Assembly (NCBI GenBank): GCA_029959295.1
Contig: JASCOH010000003.1
Span: 186,001 to 250,000 of the forward strand
From: Flavobacteriaceae bacterium PS02334
GTDB lineage: Bacteria; Bacteroidota; Bacteroidia; Flavobacteriales; Flavobacteriaceae
Direction: 5' to 3'
Length of the DNA: 64,000 nt
Shown here: positions 8,205 to 16,363 of the stretch, piece by piece
Layout: each line of letters begins with the position of its first letter
How positions within the stretch are numbered: position 1 is the first letter of the stretch
The notes under the pieces: model-generated
What the model saw: only the letters and a program-made list of their open reading frames with translations
What the model was told of the DNA's origin: nothing
Databases searched by the model: none
Program-made: the position numbers and the translations under genes

Positions 8205-8839
8205 TATATTACGATTGTTATTTCGTCTGGTGGCGGTGGCAATGAAACGCTTTCTCCTGTTCCCTGACTTTTATTTCCTTGTTCGATTGTTTCTGAAACC
8301 CATTTGAAAAAAGTTTTCAATGTCTGGCTGTCGGCGGCATCGAGATGAACGACATTATCTGTTAATTCCTTCAGCATCATGTCATTAGCCAAATGACCTG
8401 CTGCACAACCTACTACGGCTCCAAAATTCAAAGCTTTAATTTCAGGAACTTTTTCTCTATACAATTGAATATCAGAAGGTTTTCCGTCGGTAATTAAAAA
8501 CAATAATGGTTTCCAATCACCTTTTTGTGTTTCTGAGCCTTTGATTACGTCTTGTTTTACTTTTTGAATTACAAAATCCAAACCAGCTCCGGTATTTGTC
8601 GGGCCACTTTGAGGACACGTAATTTCTGGAAGTTGAAAGGTTACCAATTCTGTCAAAGGCACAATTTCCCTTACTTCTCTATCAAAAGTGATGATGCTGA
8701 TCCATAAGGAATCCAAGGCTTGCGGGTCTGAACGCAATGTGCTGATCATCCCACTCAAAGCATTATTTAATGCCTGAATAGGTTCGCCATACATTGACCC
8801 AGAAGTGTCCAATAAAAAATATACTGGGAGCCTTCTCAT
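8204..8839 (-). CDS. terY: TerY-type vWA domain protein
   Basis: This is a single vWA domain of 211 residues with the MIDAS set D11, S13, S15 (DTSGS), T81 or T83 (SGPTNTGAG) and D118 (ITDG), followed by a short Ser/Pro tail. Length and motifs match TerY. It is the one-domain paralogue of the following TerY-C protein: they share MRRLP, the QKGDWKP stretch before the ITDG/FTDG strand, and the spacing of all motifs. The two vWA proteins probably form a pair on which kinase and phosphatase act. The start abuts the upstream 134-aa gene (8840) with no gap. Confidence 0.9.
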   Translation of the reverse strand: MRRLPVYFLLDTSGSMYGEPIQALNNALSGMISTLRSDPQALDSLWISIITFDREVREIVPLTELVTFQLPEITCPQSGPTNTGAGLDFVIQKVKQDVIKGSETQKGDWKPLLFLITDGKPSDIQLYREKVPEIKALNFGAVVGCAAGHLANDMMLKELTDNVVHLDAADSQTLKTFFKWVSETIEQGNKSQGTGESVSLPPPPDEITIVI

Positions 8840-9244
8840 TTATCTTGGAATGTTATAAGTTGGATTTTCATCGCTTTGATTTGCCGAATACATCGCATTT
8901 ATGTTATAAGTCGAAGTATCTGCATCAGGATCATTTTGAATCAAATCGCTCAAAACAGCTTGCGTAACATCTTTTCCTCCAGATAATTGATGGTACATCG
9001 AACCAATCGTATAAATCGGTCCCCACGGAAATCCCCACCATCCAAACAAGGCATTTACGCCGACGTGCTTATAAGAATATTTAAATTTTCCTTCATAAGG
9101 TCTAATAAAATAGATAGAAGACGCTCTTTTCAAAGTCATAACTACAAAAGAAACTGTATATGGAAAATATACAAATTCTGCTCCTTGGCTTACAAGCTCT
9201 TTAATTTGAGCTACACTTAAACCTTCAATATTTTTGATCTGCAT
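8840..9244 (-). CDS. 134-residue Ter-locus protein with GWWGFPWG motif, unknown function
   Basis: This small protein has no recognised family. A predicted helix (4-22) is followed by alternating hydrophobic strands, KYSYKHVG, and a striking aromatic motif GWWGFPWGP (68-76) with YTIGSMYHQL after it. The C-terminal 40 residues are polar and repeat Asn/Tyr words (TYNI twice). The Trp/Gly/Pro motif resembles membrane-interfacial hairpins seen in uncharacterised proteins carrying GWWGxPWG, so it may touch the membrane. It lies between TerZ and TerY with gaps of 6 and 0 bases, which makes it a bona fide component of the Ter operon. Confidence 0.7.
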   Translation of the reverse strand: MQIKNIEGLSVAQIKELVSQGAEFVYFPYTVSFVVMTLKRASSIYFIRPYEGKFKYSYKHVGVNALFGWWGFPWGPIYTIGSMYHQLSGGKDVTQAVLSDLIQNDPDADTSTYNINAMYSANQSDENPTYNIPR

Positions 9245-9250
9245 CTTTGA

Positions 9251-9910
9251 TTAAAGATACGATTTTACAATCTTGTGAATAGTTTGGCCTAAGAAAGTAT
9301 CGTCAGTTGGATCTCCAATTGCGCTGAATTTCCACTCGTCATTTCTCTTGTATAATTTTGCCATAATAATTGACTGTTTTCCAGCATATTGCTGTTCAGC
9401 AGATACATTATACGAAGCAAAAACAGAATTCACTCGCGTTGGAGTTCCTTCATACATTCTGATTTTTGCATACGGAATTTGAGAAAAATCTTCTCTTCCT
9501 GCATTATTTAAAAAGAAGAAAATTTGAGAAACATTTGGATTGATTCTAGAAAGATCTACCGTAATAATTTCATTATCAATTCCGTCATCGCCACCTTTAT
9601 CTCCTTCTAAATCATCTCCTGTGTGTTTCATCGCGTTATCAGAAGTCAGCAATTTCCCTTTTGGAAGTCCAAATTGATTCAAAATCTCTACCTTATATAA
9701 AGGAGAATACAAATGATCACAAATTGAATTATTGTTATCGATAAGAACGCAACTTAAGTCAAGGTCAATGTTTTGGACGTTTTTAGTCAATCCGAAAAAG
9801 CCTTTAGTTTCAATTGCACCCCAGTTTACACCGATGCAAAAGTTTGTCAATTTGTCTCCGTTATCTTTTCGAAGATCAATTTTTTGTCCTTTAGTAAGGT
9901 TAATTGCCAT
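9251..9910 (-). CDS. terZ: TerZ-like TerD-family Ca-binding stress protein (copy 2)
   Basis: The 219 residues start with MAINLTKGQKIDL, as all four TerD-family members here do. The conserved core is present: GVNWGAIETKGFFG (27-40), DLDLSCVL (49-56), HTGDDLEGD (96-104), and the acidic GGDDGIDNE (106-114) that forms a Ca site in TerD proteins. An insertion at about 66-90 (HLYSPLYKVEILNQ) replaces the short FRKLKS loop found in the other TerZ copy. YEGTPTRVNSVFA and YKRNDEWKFSAIG are shared with that copy, marking a TerZ pair. It is cytoplasmic. It follows the second TerD gene, repeating the TerD-TerZ order seen upstream in the operon. Confidence 0.88.
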   Translation of the reverse strand: MAINLTKGQKIDLRKDNGDKLTNFCIGVNWGAIETKGFFGLTKNVQNIDLDLSCVLIDNNNSICDHLYSPLYKVEILNQFGLPKGKLLTSDNAMKHTGDDLEGDKGGDDGIDNEIITVDLSRINPNVSQIFFFLNNAGREDFSQIPYAKIRMYEGTPTRVNSVFASYNVSAEQQYAGKQSIIMAKLYKRNDEWKFSAIGDPTDDTFLGQTIHKIVKSYL

Positions 9911-9939
9911 AATGATTTGTTTTTGGTTGGTTAATTTGA

Positions 9940-10491
9940 TTAGTTGTATTTTGTCAAGAAATCTTGCAAACCGCCTTTCATTCCTGAACCTACAGCTTCA
10001 AATTTCCATTCATTATTTCTTTTGTAAATTCTTCCGAATTCAACGGCGGTTTCAATTGAGAAATCTTCGTCTAATTCATATTTTACCAATTCTGTGTTTG
10101 AACTATCGATAATTCTAATGAAAGAATTTCTTATTTGCCCAAAATTTTGTCTTCTTGTATCCGCTTGGTGAATCGTCACGACGAAACAAATTTCTACCGC
10201 ATCAGCTGAAATTTTTGATAAATCAACCGTAATTTGTTCGTCATCGCCATCACCAGCTCCAGTTAAATTATCTCCGGTGTGAATTACAGAATCATCTGGC
10301 GATTTTGTATTGTTGTAATACACAAAATGATTGTCGCTCAAGATTTTTCCGTTTGCTCCAACGATAAAAACAGAAGCATCTAAATCAAATGCTTCGCCAG
10401 TGGCGCTAGAATTGCTATCCCAACCTAAACCAACTGTAAATTTTGGTGCGTCAATTGCCTGACGTTGTCCTTTTTCTAAATTAATTGCCAT
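9940..10491 (-). CDS. terD: TerD family Ca-binding stress protein (copy 2)
   Basis: This 183-residue protein carries every TerD hallmark: KFTVGLGWD (17-25), FDLDASVF (35-42), HTGDNLTGAGDGDDE (71-85) for calcium binding, NFGQIRNSFIRI, and a C-terminal GRIYKRNNEWKFEAVG. It is very close (roughly three quarters identical by eye) to the TerD at 13206-13760. TerD proteins bind Ca and are thought to act at the membrane with TerC in resistance to tellurite, phage or other stress. Its start overlaps the stop of the unknown upstream gene by one base, so translation is coupled. Confidence 0.92.
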   Translation of the reverse strand: MAINLEKGQRQAIDAPKFTVGLGWDSNSSATGEAFDLDASVFIVGANGKILSDNHFVYYNNTKSPDDSVIHTGDNLTGAGDGDDEQITVDLSKISADAVEICFVVTIHQADTRRQNFGQIRNSFIRIIDSSNTELVKYELDEDFSIETAVEFGRIYKRNNEWKFEAVGSGMKGGLQDFLTKYN

Positions 10492-11468
10492 TATTTTGAA
10501 TTAATATTTATGTTTAACATTGCTTTTAAAATATTGGTCTGTTCGTCCACATTTTGTAAATCATTCAAGAATTCAACGTCTGAAATTTTTTCGGCATAAC
10601 TTTGTAAAACAGCTTCTACATCTTTTGAAATCTGTGTTTTCAAATTTAATTGCTGTTCTTTCAGCTTGTTATTTTTTTCTTGTAAATCTTCTATAATTTG
10701 TGTCTTTACAGACTTATTTTTTGATAAATCGATTCCTCTGATATTTTCGTTATTTAAAAAATATAAAGATTTTTCATTGACATTGAAAATAAATTTATCG
10801 TTAGAATCTATGAATTCATACACTTCTGCGATTTCATTTTGGCACTTAATTCCACAAGCAAATTTTATTCTAAACCTATGAATATTAAGCCTTCCCAATA
10901 ATTTTCGTTCCACTTTTACAAATTGATTTGAATAAATCGGATCATCATCATGATGGTTTATTTGTTCAAATTTTTCGTTGTTTATTTCTCTGTAGAATTC
11001 GGAACATCTCCTTGATGAAAACTCCGTAATTTCATTCCAATGAAAATTTATTTTTTCATCAAAAGCGAAAATCTTGTACAACTCTTCAATTTTCAAAGAA
11101 AGATTTTTAGCGTGACTGAAAGCTACATCGGAAAAGACGCCAGTATCAATTTCAAGCTTTAATTTCCTGATAAAGTCGTCATTAATATAAATTTCATCCG
11201 ATAGCAAAAGATAGCTTTGCTCCTTTGCTTTCTTCAATTTTTGGAACAATTCAATAAGCGTTTTCGTGTATTGAATGTGAAATAAATCAAGCTTGTTTAT
11301 GTCAAGATTTTTATTGTTTTCAAAAAGATTATGGATGACTTTTGTGCGTATCAAAACCGCAATGAGAACTGGATGATTAAAAAAATTACCTAAAATTTTT
11401 AATGTCTGAAGCTTCTTTTTGCTGTCATTGATTATCTGATTGAACATTTCATCATCTTCCTGATGCAT
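10491..11468 (-). CDS. 325-residue unknown protein of the Ter operon
   Basis: No family is recognised. The protein is soluble and mostly helical. The N-terminal ~130 residues are Lys/Glu/Leu-rich helices, the middle (about 180-245) is more beta-like (KVERKLLGRLNIHRFRIKF, then FACGIKC with two Cys three residues apart), and the last 70 residues form a coiled coil (EKNNKLKEQQLNLK). It starts 18 bases after TelA ends and overlaps the next TerD gene by one base, so it belongs to the operon. TelA is also a long helical protein, and a partner role with it is possible but not shown. AT content matches its neighbours. Confidence 0.7.
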   Translation of the reverse strand: MHQEDDEMFNQIINDSKKKLQTLKILGNFFNHPVLIAVLIRTKVIHNLFENNKNLDINKLDLFHIQYTKTLIELFQKLKKAKEQSYLLLSDEIYINDDFIRKLKLEIDTGVFSDVAFSHAKNLSLKIEELYKIFAFDEKINFHWNEITEFSSRRCSEFYREINNEKFEQINHHDDDPIYSNQFVKVERKLLGRLNIHRFRIKFACGIKCQNEIAEVYEFIDSNDKFIFNVNEKSLYFLNNENIRGIDLSKNKSVKTQIIEDLQEKNNKLKEQQLNLKTQISKDVEAVLQSYAEKISDVEFLNDLQNVDEQTNILKAMLNININSK

Positions 11469-11486
11469 CTAAATTTCTCCTTCTCC

Positions 11487-12575
11487 TTAATTTATAACTC
11501 CTTTTTTCAATTCTGCTTCCAAACTTTGAAGTCCGGCATCCAACTGTCTTCTTGTTTCGGTACCTTGCTCGTGAATTTGCTTCACTTCTGTCAAAGTATC
11601 GATTAGCGACTTTGTTGTCATTTTCAAAGTTTCCAATGAAACGATTGTGTTTTCGTTTTCTTTAGCCACTTCAATACTATTCATTTTCAGCATTTCAGCA
11701 TTTTTCTGCAAGATGGTATTCGTTGTTTCCGAAACTCTTCTTTGCACTTCGATATTTTGTTTTTGTCTTTGCAAAGCAACCGCCAACGTCAATTGATTTT
11801 TCCAAACTGGCATTGTTGTTGTTAAGATTGACTGTGCTTTTTCAGCTATTGAAGTGTTATTATTTTGAACTACACGAATTTGTGCTAAAGATTGCAACAT
11901 AATAAAACGCACAATTTTCATATCAGCAAGACGTTTGTCCAATCTGTTGATGAAAGTTCTCTTGTCAGAAATCTGGTAATCTTGATAATTTGCTGGATTT
12001 GCTTCCATCACCGCCAATTCTTCATTCAGTTCTTTAAAACGGATTTGTCCAGCGATAATGTGCTTTTCCATTTCTTTAATAAGGTTCACATTTCCTTCAA
12101 ACATCGTTTGCAAAGAAGCGTTATCTTTCACTGAATTGATCATTCCGGCCTTCACTTTATTGCTGATTTTATCTACGTTTACCGTGATTTTATCATACTG
12201 TTGGAACAATTTTTTCACATCAGTTACTAATTTTCCAAGAAGTGGAATTTTAGACAAAAAACGTTTCGCCGGACTTTGGTTCAATTGGTCAACATCAACA
12301 TAATTTAATTCCGTCAACAGGTCGTTGATTAATGTTCCAACTTCACCAGAATTGTAGGTTCTGACATTTGTCAAAAATACATCACTCTGTTTTGCAATTG
12401 AATTCTGAATTTCAGCTCCAAAATTCAAGATTGAATTCGAATCATTCTCATTCAATTGTGTTGAAAGTGATTTATAATTACTTAAATCTGATTCTGTTGC
12501 ATTAGCCAAATTCACATTTCCGTCCTTATCAATCAAACCGTTTTGCTCTTGAACAATCACTTGGTTATTTTCCAT
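11487..12575 (-). CDS. telA: TelA-family toxic anion resistance protein
   Basis: This is a 362-residue, soluble, almost wholly helical protein of the TelA/KlaA family. Typical signatures are LNYVDVDQL and FLSKIPLLGKLV (helix-break region, about 106-118), and the conserved TTMPVWKNQLTLAV block near 254-267, followed by long heptad helices to the end. The length agrees with the family. Members are linked to tellurite and other toxic-anion tolerance and often sit in Ter loci, but their chemistry is unknown. The N-terminal ~60 residues are polar and Asn-rich. It is tightly packed between TerZ (12 bases upstream) and the 325-aa unknown (18 bases downstream). Confidence 0.9.
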   Translation of the reverse strand: MENNQVIVQEQNGLIDKDGNVNLANATESDLSNYKSLSTQLNENDSNSILNFGAEIQNSIAKQSDVFLTNVRTYNSGEVGTLINDLLTELNYVDVDQLNQSPAKRFLSKIPLLGKLVTDVKKLFQQYDKITVNVDKISNKVKAGMINSVKDNASLQTMFEGNVNLIKEMEKHIIAGQIRFKELNEELAVMEANPANYQDYQISDKRTFINRLDKRLADMKIVRFIMLQSLAQIRVVQNNNTSIAEKAQSILTTTMPVWKNQLTLAVALQRQKQNIEVQRRVSETTNTILQKNAEMLKMNSIEVAKENENTIVSLETLKMTTKSLIDTLTEVKQIHEQGTETRRQLDAGLQSLEAELKKGVIN

Positions 12576-12587
12576 TTTCTATTTTAT

Positions 12588-13199
12588 TTATAGATGATTT
12601 TGTTGAATTGTCACAACCGTTTCTTCTAATTTTCTATCTTTAGTTGGAGCTCCAACAGCGCTGAATTTCCATTCTCCGTTTCTTTTATAGAAAACCCCCA
12701 AAACCATCGAAACATTTCCTGCGAAATTCTTATCATTGGCAATATCATACTTTGCAAAAACTTCGTTTACACGAGTTGGAGTTCCTTCATAAATTCGAAT
12801 TGAAGCAAACGGAATGTCTTTAAAATCCTGACCTCTAAAGCTATTGATAAAGAAAGCCACGTGACTTGCATTAGGATTCAATTGACCCAAATCTAAAGTA
12901 ATTACCTCATTATCAAGTCCGTCATCGCCATTTAAATCTCCAGTCAAATCATCGCCACTATGTTTGATAGCGCCATCATTTGATTTCAACTTGCGGAAAC
13001 TTACCGTGTCAATATTGTTTTTATTTTCGTCGTAAACAGCACAACTTGCATCCAAATCTACAGGTTCTTTAGTTACGCCTCCGAAAAAACCTTTTTTCTC
13101 GATTGCACCCCAATTAATTCCCACACAGATGTTTTGAAGTTTTGAACCATTGCTCTTTTCAAGATTGATTCTTTGTCCTTTTTCTAAATTAATTGCCAT
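12588..13199 (-). CDS. terZ: TerZ-like TerD-family Ca-binding stress protein (copy 1)
   Basis: The 203 residues show GINWGAIEKKGFFGG (27-41), VDLDASCAVYD (47-57), FRKLKSNDGAIKHSGDDLTGD (68-88) and the acidic NGDDGLDNE (90-98). FRKL...SGDDLTGD and the later NSFRGQDF match TerZ rather than TerD. The C-terminus (YKRNGEWKFSAVG) is the conserved TerD-fold strand. It is predicted to be cytoplasmic and to bind Ca. With the TerD gene 6 bases upstream it forms the first of two TerD-TerZ pairs in this operon. The other pair lies after TelA and the unknown 325-aa gene. Confidence 0.9.
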   Translation of the reverse strand: MAINLEKGQRINLEKSNGSKLQNICVGINWGAIEKKGFFGGVTKEPVDLDASCAVYDENKNNIDTVSFRKLKSNDGAIKHSGDDLTGDLNGDDGLDNEVITLDLGQLNPNASHVAFFINSFRGQDFKDIPFASIRIYEGTPTRVNEVFAKYDIANDKNFAGNVSMVLGVFYKRNGEWKFSAVGAPTKDRKLEETVVTIQQNHL

Positions 13200-13205
13200 T
13201 TTTTA

Positions 13206-13760
13206 TTAATTGTATTTGTTTAAATAATCTTGCAAACCGCCTTTCATGCCTACTCCAACCGCTTCAAATTTCCACTCATTGTTTCTTTTGTAAATTCTTC
13301 CGAATTCTACAGCCGTTTCAATAGAGAAATCTTCTTCAAGCTCATATTTTACAAGCTCAGAATTATTTGAAGAATCTAAAATCCTAACGAATGAATTTCT
13401 AACTTGGCCAAAGTTTTGCTTTCTATCTTCAGCATCATGAATCGTTACCACAATACAGATTTCAGAAGTTCTTGGGTCAATTTTAGACAAATCCACTAAG
13501 ATCTGCTCATCGTCTCCATCGCCATCTCCTGTCAAGTTATCGCCTGTGTGTTCAACGGCTTCGTCTGGAGATTTCAAATTATTATAAAAAACAAAATGCT
13601 CGTCAGAAAGAATCTTTTTGTTCTCTCCCATGATAAAAACCGAAGCATCTAAATCGAATGAAGCTCCTGTGGAGGAAGCGTTTGTGTCCCAACCTAAACC
13701 AATTGTAAATTTAGGAGCATTTAAAGTTTCACGTTGTCCTTTTTGCAAGTTTATAGCCAT
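13206..13760 (-). CDS. terD: TerD family Ca-binding stress protein (copy 1)
   Basis: The 184 residues carry the complete TerD core: GLGWD (21-25), FDLDASVF (35-42), HTGDNLTGDGDGDDE (71-85) and NFGQVRNSFVRI. The start codon lies inside the end of the upstream phosphoribosyltransferase gene. The two frames overlap by 32 bases in different phases, so the first ten TerD codons also encode the last residues of the transferase. The MAINL start is fixed by the identical N-terminus of the other three family members. It is near-identical in layout to the 9940-10491 copy. Confidence 0.92.
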   Translation of the reverse strand: MAINLQKGQRETLNAPKFTIGLGWDTNASSTGASFDLDASVFIMGENKKILSDEHFVFYNNLKSPDEAVEHTGDNLTGDGDGDDEQILVDLSKIDPRTSEICIVVTIHDAEDRKQNFGQVRNSFVRILDSSNNSELVKYELEEDFSIETAVEFGRIYKRNNEWKFEAVGVGMKGGLQDYLNKYN

Positions 13761-14574
13761 AATCTGCTGTTTTTTTATTTATTGATTGTAAATTTTGTTT
13801 GTATTCTTCTATTGTATGATAATTATTGCTGACCGCTAAATCAAACAAAGTTTCAATTCTGTGTTGCGGAATCGACTGCAATAACAATATCAAATCGTTG
13901 ACATCAAGTCTCAAAATATATTTGACAATTCGTGTATTGTATTCAAAAGTACTTTGATTAATCAATGAGATAATATGACTTACATCCTTGACATAAAAGT
14001 AGTTAAAATGATTTTCAATATTTGGATGAATGTTTTTATTTAACAATTCAGCAAAATATACGAAGACAAAATGGCCTTGCACTTTATATTCGTCTAAAAT
14101 CTTTTTTACTATAAATTCGTGGCTTCCTGTAATTTTTATGTCATCCATAAAAATACAAAGTTTTCCGTCAACAATATTTTTATCGATATAATAAGTATCG
14201 TTTGAAATCATCTTCACTCTTTCGGCATAATCTAAAGCGCCATAATCAGCAACATAGGTCTGATTTCTATAGATTTTTGATTCTTTCAGTGCTTTTTTAT
14301 CATTCTCAAATAAGAATTTATTCATAAGCGTTTTGAAATAAAAACTCAAGCAATTAGAAGCCGTAGGAATTGCCAAATACGGACTTGGCAGAATTACGAT
14401 TTCTTCGTGTTGCAAGATTAAATCTGCGTGTTCACTGATAAATCCTTCGAATAATTGTTCTGCAAATTTTTTGGCAATGGCGTTATCACCAAACTTAAAT
14501 TTGCTGTAATCGGCTTCTGAGAACGGACAATTATCTTTATCAGTAACTTTATGTAAGCTGTAATTTGTATTCAT
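13729..14574 (-). CDS. Phosphoribosyltransferase-fold protein of the Ter locus
   Basis: The 281 residues include the PRPP-binding loop pattern at 142-153 (FMDDIKITGSHE), which corresponds to the hydrophobic-DD-x-x-x-TG(A/S)(T/H) motif of type I phosphoribosyltransferases. EEIVILPSPYLAIPTAS (57-73) supplies the earlier strand and turn. A conserved Tyr/Arg segment, YVADYGALDYAERV (107-120), lies before the PRPP loop. Proteins of this type are found next to HAD phosphatases in Ter systems and are proposed to make a nucleoside-like metabolite. The substrate is unknown. The last 32 bases overlap the TerD start. Only two Cys are present and there is no signal peptide, so it should be cytoplasmic. 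Confidence 0.8.
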   Translation of the reverse strand: MNTNYSLHKVTDKDNCPFSEADYSKFKFGDNAIAKKFAEQLFEGFISEHADLILQHEEIVILPSPYLAIPTASNCLSFYFKTLMNKFLFENDKKALKESKIYRNQTYVADYGALDYAERVKMISNDTYYIDKNIVDGKLCIFMDDIKITGSHEFIVKKILDEYKVQGHFVFVYFAELLNKNIHPNIENHFNYFYVKDVSHIISLINQSTFEYNTRIVKYILRLDVNDLILLLQSIPQHRIETLFDLAVSNNYHTIEEYKQNLQSINKKTADYGYKLAKRTT

Positions 14575-14582
14575 AAACTAAT

Positions 14583-15245
14583 TTAAACAATTAGATGGGC
14601 ATCAAATCCGAATTTTTTTGCACCATCATAATCTGAATTTCTGTTGTCACCAACGTGGATTATTTCGTTTTTTGCAATGTCACTGATTTTCACAATTTCA
14701 TCGTAAGTCAATTGATAAATTAGATTGTTCGGCTTTGAAACTCCGGCTTCATCAGAATAAATTTGGAACGAAAAAAAATCTTCCATTCCATAATGCGTCA
14801 TAATTTTCTTCAGCGTTCGTCCTTTGATAAAAGCCGTATTGCTTAAAATATTCATCGTCTTTCCTTCTTTGTAAAGATTTTCAAGCGTCTGAGGCAGTTT
14901 GTCGTCAAGCAATAATGGTTTGTGTTTCATCAACAAATCTTCGGTCAAATCATAAAAAGTGCTGAACTGCTCCATTTCGATTTTTTCGAGATCTACGGAT
15001 AACGCGTCTAAAATTAAGAAATATATTTCAAGAGTATCGAAGTTTTTTCCTACTCTTTCGTTAATATAATTGGTGAGGACGTCAAATTTTCGAATAACCG
15101 CATTTACTTCGTCCATAGGTTTCTCAATTTTAAAGAAGTCTTTGAACAAACGGTTTCTTTCCTGCTTAAATTCGGGATTGGATCTGATAAGTGTGAGCCA
15201 CAAATCAAATGAGATATGCTTATAATTGTAGAGTTTCTGTATCAA
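14583..15245 (-). CDS. HAD-superfamily hydrolase of the Ter locus
   Basis: The 220 residues show the HAD motifs: I, FDLWLTLI (13-20, nucleophile D14, with D/W/T spacing); II, LSNTAF; III, the Lys of SKPNN; IV, GDNRNSDYDGAKKFG (199-213). A helical cap lies between motifs I and II (about 25-120). Length and motif order agree with phosphatases of the C1-cap class. It is the first gene of the Ter operon and starts about 90 bases after the predicted promoter. With the downstream phosphoribosyltransferase it resembles the biosynthetic side-module of Ter systems, in which the phosphatase would trim a phosphorylated sugar or nucleotide product. Confidence 0.85.
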   Translation of the reverse strand: MIQKLYNYKHISFDLWLTLIRSNPEFKQERNRLFKDFFKIEKPMDEVNAVIRKFDVLTNYINERVGKNFDTLEIYFLILDALSVDLEKIEMEQFSTFYDLTEDLLMKHKPLLLDDKLPQTLENLYKEGKTMNILSNTAFIKGRTLKKIMTHYGMEDFFSFQIYSDEAGVSKPNNLIYQLTYDEIVKISDIAKNEIIHVGDNRNSDYDGAKKFGFDAHLIV

Positions 15246-15337
15246 TTCTTTTAATTTGCTAAAAATCGGCCTTGTAAATTACTTCGCTGACATTATTTAT
15301 AGCTTAAAGTTTAAGGCGTCGACAATAATTATAATTG

Positions 15338-15368
15338 TAAATATAAAATTTTAAATGAATTTTAGCAA
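15338..15368 (-). promoter_or_regulatory. Promoter of the 14-gene Ter operon
   Basis: On the minus strand TTG (15368-15366) is followed after 20 bases by TATATTTA (15345-15338). This fits the Bacteroidota pattern TTG-N(17-23)-TAnnTTTG with one mismatch in the last base. It is the only promoter-like site upstream of the HAD gene, and the gaps inside the operon are at most 30 bases. One long transcript is therefore likely. Confidence 0.5.
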
Positions 15369-15420
15369 TCTTGTTTAAAAAATTTAATAAATTAATAAAG
15401 GATGTAGTTTTTTGTTCAAA

Positions 15421-16299
15421 TTATTGCACTTCTGGCATAATCACATAACTATCATCTTCTGGAACTTTTGGAAATTCCTTCTTTCTCCAGCGTTCTTTGG
15501 CTACTTCTAATTTTTCATTGCTGGAAGAGACAAAATTCCAATAAATGTAACGCTCTTCCGGCAAAGGCTGACCACCAAAAAGGATAACGTGCGTATTTGG
15601 CATCAAGGTCATTGAACACGCATCTTCCAATTTTGAAACCAGCATATTTCCTTTTTCCACGTGATTTTCGCACGCTTGAATAGCGCCTTCGACTACGCAA
15701 ATTCCGATTTCTCCAAACAACTGACCTTCAGTATGCAAAAGATATTCATCTTCAGTTTTAATTTCAACCATAAACAAATCCGAATGAACCGGAACCGGCG
15801 ACTCTTTTCCATAACCTTTTCCTGCAACTAAAGTAAAATCAGTCGTTCCGTCCTTCCATCTTGGCAAATCATTTCGGTCAAAATGATGAAATTCTGGATT
15901 CATATCTTCTTTTTCTTTTGGCAAGGCAACCCAAATTTGGTAACCGTGCACGTCGTGAGTTGAACCATCTCGAAGCTCAACCGGAGTTCGTTCTGTATGC
16001 GTCACGCCGTTTCCTGCAATCATCCAATTCACAGAGCCTGGAGCGATTTTTTGTTCGGTTCCAAGGCTGTCTTTGTGCATAATTTCTCCTTCCAATAAAA
16101 AAGTCAAAGTTGCCAAACCAATATGCGGATGCTGGCCAACGTCCATATAATGTTCAGGTCCCATTTTTGCGGGTCCCATGTGGTCGATAAAAATAAACGG
16201 TCCGACCATTCTCTTCTTGCGAAACGGCAATAATCTTCCGACTAAAAAATCTCCGATATCGCGTGGTCTTTCTTCTATTATTAGGTCTATGTTTGACAT
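15421..16299 (-). CDS. Pirin family protein
   Basis: Started at ATG 16299 (MSNIDLIIEERPRDIG), the protein has 292 residues, the usual pirin length. A start at 16335 would add 12 residues not typical of the family. It is a bicupin. The N-terminal cupin holds FIFIDHMGP, HPHIGLATLTFLLEGEI and HTERTP, which contain the conserved metal-binding His and Glu positions. The C-terminal cupin is shorter and weaker. Pirins are iron-binding cytoplasmic proteins, some with quercetinase activity. The physiological substrate is not predictable. It lies downstream of the DNA glycosylase gene on the same strand. A decayed pirin fragment also occurs at 41552-41805. Confidence 0.88.
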   Translation of the reverse strand: MSNIDLIIEERPRDIGDFLVGRLLPFRKKRMVGPFIFIDHMGPAKMGPEHYMDVGQHPHIGLATLTFLLEGEIMHKDSLGTEQKIAPGSVNWMIAGNGVTHTERTPVELRDGSTHDVHGYQIWVALPKEKEDMNPEFHHFDRNDLPRWKDGTTDFTLVAGKGYGKESPVPVHSDLFMVEIKTEDEYLLHTEGQLFGEIGICVVEGAIQACENHVEKGNMLVSKLEDACSMTLMPNTHVILFGGQPLPEERYIYWNFVSSSNEKLEVAKERWRKKEFPKVPEDDSYVIMPEVQ

Positions 16300-16363
16300 T
16301 TTCTTGGGTTTAAGGTTTTGGGCAAAAGGTTTCAAGTGCTTTGCGAGCAGTCTAAATTACGAA

